Assembly: GCA_027625915.1 (NCBI GenBank)
Contig: JANTQA010000057.1
Location: 372,001-436,000, forward strand
DNA length: 64,000 nt
DNA from: Anaeramoeba flamelloides
Lineage: Eukaryota > Metamonada > Anaeramoebidae
Direction of reading: 5' to 3'
The notes below the pieces were generated by a model. It worked only from the letters and a program-made list of their open reading frames with translations, was not told the DNA's origin and searched no databases. Made by a program: the position numbers and the translations under genes. The first letter of the stretch is position 1; each line of letters opens with the position of its first letter. Below, one piece after another: positions 53,773 to 64,000 of this stretch.

Positions 53773-56700
53773 ATGGAGACAAACTTTGATAAATTACTTG
53801 AAGACGAACTTCCAAAAATTAAAGATCTTGCAACCAAAGAAGGAAATCTATCACTTGCACTTGAACAATTATATGGTTTAGAAAAACAAACAAGAGCTGT
53901 AAATATTTTTTTTTTCTTTTTCTTTTTCTTTTTATTTCTTGTTTTTTTTTTTCTTGTTTTTTTCAAAAAGAAAAAAAAAAGGAAAAAAAAAACACTTCAA
54001 AATGAAAATCAAAAAGAAAATCAAACAATATTAAAAAACGATATTAAAAAAAGGAATGGAATTGAACATAAAACCCAAATTAACTTTAAAAAACTTGGAT
54101 AATTAACAAAACTTTTAAAAAAAAAAAAAAATAAATAAAAAGACTGAAAGTTTTTCTCATACAAGCATTGTTTGCAAAGAAATTGTCAAATTATGTTTTG
54201 AGTGTAATGAATGGGCACAATTACAAGAGTGCTTGATTCTTCTTTCGAAAAAAAGAAACCAATCAAAAACTGTCATTCAACATATTGTGCAAGAGGCCAT
54301 GCAGCTACTTGACAAAACACCAGATCATGAAACCAAGATGGGATTAATTGATACCCTTCGCTCTATTACCGAAGGAAAGGTTTATGTCGAAGTTGAGAGA
54401 GCAAGAATTACTCGAGTTTTGTGTGAAATAAAAGAAAAAGAAGGAGAATTGCGCACAGCATCCAAGCTCTTACAAGAATTGCAAGTTGAAACATTTGGAC
54501 AAATGGAAAAAAGAGAAAAAGTTGATTTCTTACTAGAGCAAATGAGGCTATGTATTGCACTTGGTGATTGGACAAAGTGTGTTGTAATAAGCCGAAAAAT
54601 TACTTCAAAAACCTTAGCTGATGAATCAATCATGGTAAATATCCAAACTATTATTTAATACTTTTCTTCTTTTTTCTAGCTTTTGACATTTTATCGGTCT
54701 ATTTTCAAATTTTGAATTTTGTTTTTTTTCTTGATGAACTGAACTGAACTTTTTACTCATTCTTTTGAATGAACAATACTCTATTTTATTGATCTTTCTT
54801 TTTTTCCCTTTCTTCAATTTCTTTCAAATTATTTTTATTGTAGGATTTAAAAATTAGATATTACGAATTACTTTCTGAATATTATTCACACAAAAGAGCA
54901 TATTTAAACAACTGTAGATGCTATTTAGAAATATTTCAAACAGAATCAGTTCAAAAAGATAAACAATTGTGGACTAAAGCACTTGCCAACATTGTAATTT
55001 ATACCGTTTTAACACCATATGGAGTCGAACAAGTTGATCTTTCACATCAGTATTTAAAGAAAAAAAATCTCAAAGACTTACCAATTAAGTAAATATAATT
55101 TCCTTTAAAAACAAAAAATTCTTTATTCAATATTGAAAACATACAAAAAAAAAAATTACATTTTCATTTTTTTTTTAGCCTCACTTTAAAATTAAAAAGC
55201 ACAGACCTTCTTTCAAAATCTAATTCGAATTATTATTTTTTTAATCTTTTAAGATGATTTATAAAGCTTTATATTTACAAAATAGCTTGACAATCAACTT
55301 TTTACTTGATTAAAATTGTTTTATTTCACATTTAATTAACTTTTCTCGATAATCTGTGTCTCAATCTTAAATTCAAACAAATTTTGTTCTGATATTTATA
55401 GAATACATTTATTGAGTATTTTTTTTTTTTTTAAATTCGATAATTTTTGAGACAATAATTTTTTCATGTATTAAAAAAATAATCAATTCTTTTCAAAGTC
55501 CAGAATTGCGCTTAACTGTTGAGAGAAAAATGTTTGACACAGAAAAATGGTTGGATACCATTTTTAATTGGGAACATTAGTAAAATTGAAAATCAAATCC
55601 TATTGATAACTATTTGAATTTTATATAAATCCGGGTTTAAATGTGTTACAAGTTCATTAATCTGTGGTGTGTGTAGAATACTCATTTGAATGATTGATAA
55701 ATAAAGTAGATCATGCTATTTTAACAAAAATCCAAGTTTTAGTAAAGTTTACTATTAATTCTGAAAATGTCAATTTTTAAACTTGCTTTAGATTATAAGA
55801 GATAAGGTTTTGAAAAAGTAGAATTACATTAATCCTTATTCTAATAAGTAGATTATTGTTATTTTCTTTAGTTATTTCACATACGATTGAAATTAAAAAT
55901 CATTTTCAGTAATGTTCATAATTAAAATTGCTTTCCAAATATTTTTCTCTGTCCAACATTTTTCTCTCAACAGTAAACTAATTTTGCTATTGTTACAACA
56001 CATTTTTTTCCAAAAATGTATAATTTCATTTTTTTCTTAATATATGAAAAATTTCAAGATATTATACAATCCCTGACAAAATACCGAGACTCTCATTTCC
56101 CAAGGAACTACTTTTTTTTTTCGATACAAATAGAATTAAATATAACAAAAATTTTTAAATGAAAAAAAACGAATTTCTCTTGTTACAAATTTTAAAAAAT
56201 TCTATCAAAAAATTTAAAATGAAAAAACTGATAGAACAAAAAATGATTGAATTCCAAATTTATTCTTACAAAAATTTAAATAATTAGAATTTATATCCAT
56301 GAATTAATAATTTTCAAAAACTTTCATACAGATAAATTTTGAAAAATTTTTGTTTATTATTGGATTTTTTAAAATTTTGTTCATTTCTTTGAGATTTCAT
56401 TTAAATAGAAGTTACAACTTGTTTCTGCAACTAAATGACATTTTTAATTATTGTTATTGTAAAAAAAATAACAACATGTTTTCTATTTTGATATTTAATT
56501 GTTTTGATTTTTTATTTTAAAAGCATTATTGCATATATATAGAAAACTCTCAAACCTTAAAAAAATTAAATCAAAAACCAGGAAAATGTAGAGAATTTCA
56601 AAATATATTTCTTCTTGAAATTAAATTTAATAAAAATGTATAAATATTGCAGTAAATATGCAAAGAATATTTAAACTATATAAAAATAGGCTTTGAATAA

Positions 56701-57665
56701 TTATAAAAATTATAACAAAAAACTTTGATAAATCTGACAACTTTTCTTTTTGATTAATTTTTATTTCTACATATTTGAATTCATTTATCTTCAACTTACT
56801 TCAAAAAATTTATAAATGTGTGTATAGAAATCATTTAATAGAATAATTTATTTTGATTCAACATCAATTTTATCAGAGTATTTTTTATAACAAGACAATT
56901 TATTGCATTTTTGTTCACTTTGAATTAATATACTTTTTTATATTTTATTTCAAATTAAATATAAACTCTGTTTCAGTCAAAGGGGCCAAACGTTTTTTTC
57001 AAACTATCAATTATTTTATATAATTGACCTTTGAAGAACAAATAAGAAATAAAGAGAATAATACACCTCAAAGAAATGTTGATACATGTCTGAAAGAAAA
57101 CTAATTAATCAATAGCTTTTCTTAAAAATTGAAAAACCCAAATTCTTAGGGCGACATTGAGAAAAACAAGGATGTTCGTTTTGAACTTCTACTGGTATTT
57201 GAATAATAAATATGAAACATTTTTCACTTCATTTTCTATACTTTTCTTTTAGAAACCAAGCCCCCAAACAAAGTTTGTTGGTATTTGTGGTCTCTATTTG
57301 AAAAAGGAAATGAAAATGAAGTGAAAAATTTTCACATTTATTGAACAAATATCAAGATCAAAGATCGAATAGAATTGCAATAGAAATCAATAGATTTCTC
57401 TACAATCTTTACATGGTTTCAATGACATTAAAATAACAAGTTTTTACCAAGTGACTATTGATCTTGCAATAAAAAATTTTTTGCAAATGAATGATGTTTT
57501 AAAAAAAAATCGAAAAAAAAAAAAACAAAAATGTGTAGAAAAGTGAAAAAATGATTTCAATTTTGAAATTTCGAAAATAAAATTTTTCTTCTAATATCTA
57601 TGCAAACCCTTTAAACACGTGTATTATATACATTACAACTGGACCCCTTTGACTGAAAAATAGTT

Positions 57666-57720
<55 letters not shown>

Positions 57721-58267
57721 ATTTATATTATATGAATGGAAGTATAATAACAAAACTCTAATTTAAAAATCTAAATATTTTTTAAAAAATAATTTCTGCT
57801 TAAAAAATAGGGAATTATTGGAAATCTTTTTAACAGAAGTATTAATGGATTGGAAAACAATTACAACTAAATTCAAGGAGCTTGTATCACATCCCATTTT
57901 TGCAAAAGATGAAGGTGAAAAGGGACAAACATGGAAAGATTTCCATAGCAGGGTTGTTGAACACAATATTCGTGTCATCGAAAAATATTATTCATTAATT
58001 ACATTAAAAAGATTATCAGAACTTTTAGAACTGGATGTGGATACCGCAGAAAGATATCTCGCAGAATTGGTATCATCAAAAACTGTGTATGCAAAAATCG
58101 ATCGAATCACAGGAACAGTTAATTTTGAAAAAAAATTATTACCTTATGAAACAATGGATGAATGGGGACAAAAAACAAAAAATCTATTTGGTTTAGTGGA
58201 ATCTACTTGTCAATTAATTCAAAAAGAATACCAAAAATCATCCACTCGTAAAAGAGAAAAGAATTAA
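53773..58267 (+). CDS. RPN5: 26S proteasome lid subunit Rpn5 (PSMD12), four exons
   Basis: Rpn5 is a PCI-domain scaffold of the proteasome lid that contacts Rpn11 and the base. Exons 53773-53898, 54143-54634, 54844-55088 and 57811-58267 join in frame (phases 0, 0, 2) to 439 residues; human PSMD12 has 456. Donors are all GTAAAT, acceptors AAG, TAG and TAG. Conserved stretches include LEKQTRA at the first junction, IDTLRSITEGKVYVEVERAR, LLQELQVETFGQMEKREKV, EQMRLC, and in the PCI domain RVVEHNIRVIEKYYSLIT, LKRLSELLELDVD and VYAKIDRITGTVNF. The fourth exon follows a 2.72-kb intron. The helical-repeat N-terminal half and the winged-helix PCI C-terminal half are both complete. The basic, serine-containing C-terminus (KSSTRKREKN) is not conserved. 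Confidence 0.95.
55512..55976. mobile_element. MITE, family L, in Rpn5 intron
   Basis: Inverted ends TTAACTGTTGAGAGAAAAAT and ATTTTTCTCTCAACAGTAA, continuing inward as GACACAGAAAAATG against TTTTTCTCTGTCC. Length 465 bp. The internal block TTTTTAATTGGGAACATTA is shared with the family E terminal repeat, hinting at common ancestry or capture. Confidence 0.8.
56962..57667. mobile_element. Tc1/mariner-type MITE, family B copy 3
   Basis: Ends TAAACTCTGTTTCAGTCAAA (then GGGGCCA) and GACCCCTTTGACTGAAAAAT (then AGTTTA), an excellent inverted pair of about 27 bp at TA-rich flanks. The interior matches 27326-27872 rather than copies 1 and 2, so family B has at least two internal-sequence subtypes sharing one terminal repeat. 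Contains the nested family M element. Confidence 0.85.
57219..57330. mobile_element. Palindromic element, family M, nested in family B
   Basis: Arms TTTTTCACTTCATTTTC and GAAAATGAAGTGAAAAA flank a roughly 75-nt centre containing GGTCTCTATTTGAAAAAGG. It is absent from the related family B copy at 27326-27872. The same palindrome, interrupted, occurs at 11520-12060. Confidence 0.75.
57665..57720. repeat. (TA)n(TG)n microsatellite
   Basis: TA dinucleotides from the end of the family B element run into ATGTATG and then about 14 TG units. It lies in Rpn5 intron 3, roughly 90 nt before the acceptor. Confidence 0.9.
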
Positions 58268-59455
58268 AACAAACAAGAATTATAATTATTATCAAAAGAA
58301 CATTATTTATTTAAACATAAAATTTCTTATTATTTTAACATTCCATAACGAAAATCAATTGATAACTTTTATTTATTGTTTTTTTTTTTATTGAACTAAT
58401 ATTTTTTTCTTTTTTTTATTTTTATATTGATATTGATATTTTCAATTATAAAAAAAAAATTAGATATTTTTTATTTACACAATTTTTTTTTAATGGGTAA
58501 CAATTTATCAAAAATTTTTTAAAAAAAATGATATCATAACACCAGACAAAAAAAAATAATCTGTGACGATAAGGGTTTATAATTTATTAAGAAATTTAGT
58601 ACATTTTTAACATTTTTGAAAAATTTATTTATGAGAACCCTATTGAAAAAAGATTTTTTGAGTGCCACCAGATATTGAAATTTCGAAATCAAAATACCAT
58701 TCATTGTTTGATGGTGAAAAGAAAAGGAACCCAAAGAAAATGAGACTAAATCTTTTAATTTTTTAATTTTTTGAATATTTTTTTTGATTTATCTTTTAGG
58801 TTTTTATGAAATTTAAAAATGAATTGAAATGTGTTTATGGGAATGTTTGAAATTAATCAAAGAAAAAACCGTAAAAAAGAACTGAGAAGATGTGTATTTT
58901 GGTTAAATATTTTGATTTCTTAAAACTAAATAGGAAATATCACCTTTCCAAAGAATCTTAAGAAATCAAGAAAAAAATAAACAAATTCAAATCAAAGTAT
59001 ATTTTAGAAGATTTGTTTTACCTTTATTTTCTTCATTTAATTGGGTTTAAACAAGATATTTTCTTGAATTTCACGAAACTTTCATGTTTTTGGTTATTTA
59101 ACGAAACATTTTTTTTTCACAAATTTGCTTTCAAAAATTCTAATTTCAAATATTTTTATCAAAAATCAAGCCAAAATAAAGAATATTGATTCAAAGATTA
59201 AAGTGAAGGGGTTATTCTCGAAATCAAAATCTAGAAAAAAATCCCATCTCCAAGAGCAAGAAAAAATGGTTAAAAAATATGATAAAATTCTAAATAAATA
59301 AGGATTTATAAATTAATAGAAATAGGATAATTTGAGAATCAAATAGATATGTTCAATAAATCGTTAATTATTCAGAGATAATATAAAATATATAGTATTA
59401 TCTGAATTAAAATGGGGAATTAGATGATTTAATCTGAATTAACTATTGTGGGTCA

Positions 59456-59878
59456 AAAGTGAAACAGGAAAAAAAGTGAAACACTGTTTTTAATTGGGAA
59501 CATTACTGAAAACTCAAAGTAGGATCAAATGAAAAAAAGAATAAATAACTAAATACAGGTAAAATAAAGTATTCGCAACAATAACAGTTTTTTTAATACT
59601 ATCTTTTGGGATAGGATTTTCTTTGATTGATCAAATATTAAAAATATTGTTCAAAAAATTGACTATTTTTGAGATCTCCAAAACCACATCAATAATTTCG
59701 ATAAATCAAAAAGATCTAAATTTTATTTGGTGGGTTGATTGAAAATGATATAATGGGTTATTATTTGAAGTTAATTGGTTTCTTCTTTTGATTGATTTTA
59801 CTTTTCATTTTCAGGTTCTCTTAATGTTCCGAATTAAAAACCGTGTTTCACTTTTTATCCTATTTCACTTTTTTTCCA
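59456..59878. mobile_element. MITE, family E copy 2
   Basis: Left end AGTGAAACAGGAAAAAAAGT then GAAACACTG, right end CCGTGTTTCACTTTTTATCC then TATTTCACTTTTTTTCC. The terminal repeat therefore has a duplicated GTGAAAC motif. It is colinear with 11546-11961 and is the better-preserved copy. About 423 bp, non-coding. Confidence 0.85.
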
Positions 59879-62540
59879 AAACGGTAAATGAGAAATGGAT
59901 TTCTAAATTCATTTTGAAAATACTGTAGGAATAATAACTGTTTTTTTCTCAAAAATATTTCAAATAAAAAAAATTTTCTCTTTAGAATTAACATTAAAAA
60001 TGGATAAAAAGGTAGTTTTTGTATCAACTTTTATAAAAATAATTACAAAAGAGAATATTTTAATTATTTCTTCTTGATCAAATTTATCATAGTTTTAATT
60101 ATATTTATTTTTAATTCGAGGAAATATATAAACTCTGTAATATTTCAAACGTACAGACACACATAGCATATCTTTAAAAAAATTAAAGTGAAAATTTCTT
60201 TAGTTATAAAAATGATTTGAATAATTTATTTTGGAATATACATTGACACTTAATATTTAAAAATTGAATTTTTCTCCTGGAAAAGGTTTTGATCAAACTT
60301 TGTATATATTGATATCAACTATTTTTCAAAAATGATAACTGGTTTTATATTGTTAATTTAAGTGTTTAAAAGGTCCAATGCATATTCCTAACAAAAATTT
60401 TTTTTTCAATATTTAGCCCAGAATCATTTTTTCTGAATTTGCCATTTATTTTTGTTTTTTCTATATTTTTCTCTTTCTTTTCTTTTCTTTTTTTTAGTTA
60501 ATAATTTTGAGTATTAGTTAATAATTTTTTTCAAAGTTGTTATTTTCAAAAAAATAATAATTTGAAAAAATAATAAAAATTCTATAAATAGAGATAATGT
60601 AATATATTTTACTAATATTTATTCATTAGTAAATATTTTTTCTTAACCTTTTCCATTTTTAAAATTTAAAGAAAAAAAAATAGATGGGATTAATTTAAAA
60701 AATATGATTACCTTTTTTTTAGTTTTTGGTTTTATTTTTTTATAATTGTTTGAATATCATACTTTTCTATTTTTTAATAATTAAAAAGAAAATAAATCAT
60801 ATGAATAAAAAAATATTATTGTGAATATAAAATAATTTTATTCTTTGATTTATTATTTCAGATGAGTATCAATTTTTAAAATAATGTATATGTTATACAT
60901 AATTTAAAAAAAAATTTTTGGTATACTTTTTTACAATGTTAAAATTCTATTGGGGTTTAATAATATATGAAAAAAGCCCCGAATTGTATCTATAATTAAA
61001 AAAATATTAAGTTGTTCATTTTTTGGGGTCAGGAATGTTGGTTAAGATTAACTAATTGAAAATTTTATTTGTTTTACTAGAAATAATATTATCTCCATCA
61101 TAACATTTTAGATATTGTTATTTTATTTACTTCTGGGTGAATTTTTCAGGGGTATTTTTAAATTCTAAATTAAATGATTAAGATCTTTGTATAATTTTTA
61201 TATATAATTTCTTGAAAGAAACATCAACAAGATAAGAATCAGAGTTATTCTCTCAAATTTATGATCTATAAAAACATTTCTCAAAATTTTACAATCAAAA
61301 AAGCAACCAAAAATAACAAGAATCTGATGCTCAATATCCCATAAAAATATTTTAAACTATAAAAGAATTCTATATCAAACGTTGAAACTGGGTAAATTTA
61401 ACAAAATAGGTTTAATTATTAGTAAATCTTATTTATTTATTCATTTAAAGTTAATAGAATTTAAATTTTAAAAATAGATTAAATCGAACTTGATGAATAA
61501 ACCCTATTTATTAACTTGAAGGAAATAAAATATAATTCTTAAAAGAATTTATTTATATTTTTACTTTTCAAGAAAAAATATCTGATCATTTTTTTCTTAA
61601 ACTTTTTGATTAGAAAAAACATTAAGTAAAATTTACAAAACTTTTTTTCTTTAGTGAAATCTCACTTTTGGTAATTTCGGATTATTTATATGAGTTGGTA
61701 ATATTTAATATTTAAAATCAAATAATATTTTTAAAATAAAAGACAGCGAACAAAATATTTAATATTCAGATATGATAAAAAAGATTGGTCCTTTATTTTA
61801 TTTTCAATAATTTAATCAATTTTTTGAAATTTAACAGACTAATCCAATATTTTTTTATTTCTATTATTTCATAATAAAAAACAAACATTAATTATTAAAA
61901 CAAGTTTTTTGATTATATAATTATTTTTTTCTTAGAATGATTAACCATAATTAGTTTGATCTAATTAAAACTCTTTAAAATTTGAAGAAATATAAAAATA
62001 TAACTTTATTGATATTTAAAAACTTTCTTATAACTAACTAACTTAAATAATTATGATATGGTTATTAATTATCGGTGTCAAAATATTTTATTAAAAAATA
62101 TTTCCTTATATTAAAGTGAATTTTTCTGGTTTTTAAAAAAGTATTTTGGTGAGAATTTTTAATTTGCTAGTTTTTTCCCCCCTATCTTTGTTTGTTGATA
62201 CAAAGAAAAAAATCGTTCAAACTATTCACTGAATAAACAAATTATATATTTTTCAATTTTTATTTCGTAAGCCAAATTTCAAAATTAGGAGCAAACTTTT
62301 TTATCATTATTTTTTTCTTATTTCATTTATCTTTAAAATAATAAAATGATTACACTATATTTTTATTTATTAATCTATATTGGTTATTATCTCTAAACAC
62401 TTTAGTAAAATATATTATTATTCAAAAAAAAAAAAAAATTAAAAAAAAATTTTTTCTGATGAAAAATCTGCCTCTATTTTTGAAATTTAGCTTATTGTGA
62501 TTTTTTTGAAAATTATACCCACAAATATTTGATTTATACA

Positions 62541-62678
62541 TAAACTCTTTTTCAGTCAAAGGGGCCCAGTTTTATTGAAGAAATGGAAGACATTCTATGA
62601 GTTTAATTCATTACTCTTCTCAAATTAAAATTTTCAATTTTTAGATTAAAATCATTTTTTCTCATTTTGTAAAATTTT

Positions 62679-62717
<39 letters not shown>

Positions 62718-63077
62718 TTAACTTTTAAAAAAAAAAATTTTAAAAACGAAATAAACATTAAGAAAAGTTAAGCTTTGTATGTTCTTTTTAAAATTCATAC
62801 ATTTACAAGTAAAAAAATCTTATTATCAACGATTTTAATTTCCTAAAGAAATTGAGAATTTTGCACGAGACGTTCCAATGAATGTGGCCCAAAAAATTTT
62901 CCAACATTTTTTTTTTTTGAAATTTATGGTATGTTCAGGGGTTTCTTTTATAATTATGGACTCTTATATGAAGTTTATTGTTTCTCGTATTTCTAAACAA
63001 TCTAAGTTTGGTTGATTCTTAAAAATAAAGTGACTTTTTCATTTTTGGCTGGGCCCCTTTGAGTGAAATGGAGTTTA
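62541..63077. mobile_element. Tc1/mariner-type MITE, family B copy 2
   Basis: Left TAAACTCTTTTTCAGTCAAA then GGGGCCC, right GGGCCCCTTTGAGTGAAATG then GAGTTTA, so this copy has the cleanest GC-containing terminal repeats in the window. Colinear with 46352-46900. 537 bp with an internal poly-T expansion. Confidence 0.85.
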
Positions 63078-63400
63078 GTTATTTTAAAAGTAGGTGGTTA
63101 TATTTTTAAAGAGTATTTTTGAACACTTTCTACACCGATAAAAGATTACTTTCTAAGAAGAAAAATAATTTTTTTTAAATAATTTGGAAATATAATTGAT
63201 TTGTGAACTTTATTATATCTTGGACAAGTGAAGAAAATTTTTTAAAAACAATAAAACATTTTGGTAAATAATATTTAAATCAAGTATTTTCTTATAGTAA
63301 TCAAATTCTAAGACCCTTTTTCAATTTCAAGATTAATAAAAATTTTTTTTAGAATTGGTAAATTGAATTAAAGATTTTTTCTATAGTTTACTAGTCCCTT

Positions 63401-64000
63401 AAGGGATTAGCGTCACCCTAGATTTCTCTCTAATCAAAGTATGTTGTAATTGGGTGTAAATGGTATTAGTTCACTATGGCTCAAATAGCTCTAAAAAATC
63501 TATTATAAATCTTATTGCACAATAAATTATTACATTTTTTACTAATGATCACAATTAAAAAATTTCATTTTGAAAAATTTTTTTTAATTCCTTTTCTAAA
63601 TCTAAAAATAAAAACCCAAAATAACAGTATTCTGTTATTTAATCTTTCTTTTTAGAACTTCCAAAAGTAACTATTTTTATAATTTTTGAATTTCAAAGAT
63701 TAACTCAATAACCATCAACATAAAAGTACAAAGACTGATTAGTTTTGTTTGCTTTTGATAAGTCTGCTTATAACATCAATATATTTGCATGATTTGACAA
63801 ATAATTTGACAAAAAACTTTATTGGTTAATTATTTAATTTTTAAAAAAAAAAGAATTTTTTAGTAACTAATCTACTTTTCGCCATAAATTTAAGAAAGAT
63901 ATTTTATGACTTTGTAGTCTGAATATTGATAATTCAATCTTTAAATTTGTGGCGAAATGCAGATTTTATTCTGAAATTTCTGGTTTTTTTTACTAATACA
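63401..64000. mobile_element. Long-TIR MITE, family F copy 2 (runs off the window)
   Basis: Begins AAGGGATTAGCGTCACCCTA, continuing ATCAAAGTATGTTGTAATTG and CACTATGGCTCAAATAG as in the 10446-11207 copy's left terminal repeat. Internal blocks such as AACCATCAACATAAAAGTA match the other copy in inverted orientation. The right end is beyond position 64000. Confidence 0.8.

Larger units (their letters stand above)
55089..57810 (+). other. Rpn5 intron 3 (2.72 kb)
   Basis: Donor GTAAAT splits an AAG codon, acceptor AATAG. The intron carries a family L element (55512-55976) and a family B element (56962-57667) with a nested family M palindrome, then a TA/TG microsatellite. The rest (about 56000-56960) is AT-rich without recognisable content. 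Confidence 0.9.
58268..64000. other. Gene-free stretch with families E, B and F
   Basis: No coding exon is recognisable. It contains family E (59456-59878), family B (62541-63077, with an internal poly-T run near 62680-62712) and family F from 63401 to beyond the window edge. Sequence from 59900 to 62500 is AT-rich with no detected structure. Confidence 0.65.

Noticed and set aside
53899-54102. Continuation of Rpn5 exon 1 through 54102
   Set aside because: It is poly-F/poly-K read-through of intron 1; splicing at GTAAAT restores the conserved Rpn5 sequence.
1-64000. tRNA, rRNA or other structured RNA genes
   Set aside because: I looked for GC-richer cloverleaf-like segments and TpsiC-type motifs; hits such as GGTTCAAAT at about 10522 belong to element termini.
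1-64000. Retrovirus-like, Polinton or other capsid-bearing elements
   Set aside because: No reverse transcriptase, integrase, capsid or long-terminal-repeat structure is visible; all elements seen are short TIR types.

Overview
The window is very AT-rich nuclear DNA (about three quarters A+T or more by eye) from a free-living-type protist. Eight protein-coding genes can be supported in 64 kb. Four are single-exon and four are split by spliceosomal introns. The 11 introns I could place all have GT donors (mostly GTAADN, also GTATGT and GTTTGT) and TAG or AAG acceptors. Stops are read as in the standard code, including TGA. Lysine/glutamate/asparagine-rich low-complexity inserts, tandem coiled-coil repeats, a diaphanous-type formin and a sparse, repeat-filled layout fit an amoeboid protist such as Anaeramoeba or a relative. 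That placement is an impression from composition and protein style, not a demonstrated taxonomy.

Layout. 1-5.5 kb: intergenic, with inverted-repeat elements. 5.5-13.2 kb (-): a complete autoinhibited diaphanous-related formin in four exons, including a 2.86-kb intron. 13.2-17.4 kb: repeats. 17.4-18.9 kb (-): a DHHC-type palmitoyltransferase whose cysteine-rich domain has lost almost all its zinc ligands. 21.1-23.1 kb (+): a divergent MTBP (Sld7-type replication-origin firing factor), divergently transcribed from the palmitoyltransferase. 24.4-30.7 kb (-): organellar dihydrolipoyl dehydrogenase, whose presequence exon is separated from the body by a 4.8-kb intron. 34.5-39.5 kb (-): a 1669-residue U-box protein with about six tandem PH-like modules. 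42.0-44.0 kb (+): a Byr4/Bfa1-like septation-network protein. 47.5-48.9 kb (+): a small four-span membrane protein in five exons, one of them only 25 nt long. 53.8-58.3 kb (+): proteasome lid subunit Rpn5 in four exons. 58.3-64 kb: repeats only.

Most of the rest consists of, or is interrupted by, short elements with terminal inverted repeats and no transposase (MITE-like). I recognise at least a dozen families by comparing copies inside the window. Several begin TAAAC, end GTTTA and sit at TA, as Tc1/mariner derivatives do. All three introns longer than 2 kb carry such elements, while the other eight are 109-374 nt, so element insertion probably explains intron length here.

The genes do not form one pathway. 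Several themes recur: actin assembly (formin), exit from mitosis (Byr4/Bfa1-like), origin firing (MTBP-like) and ubiquitin/proteasome turnover (U-box protein, Rpn5). I found no rRNA, tRNA, CRISPR array, virus-like element or prokaryote-style defence system. The most novel items are the U-box/multi-PH protein, the zinc-ligand-depleted DHHC enzyme, the protist MTBP, the 25-nt micro-exon, and a near-perfect 45-bp hairpin inside the dehydrogenase intron.
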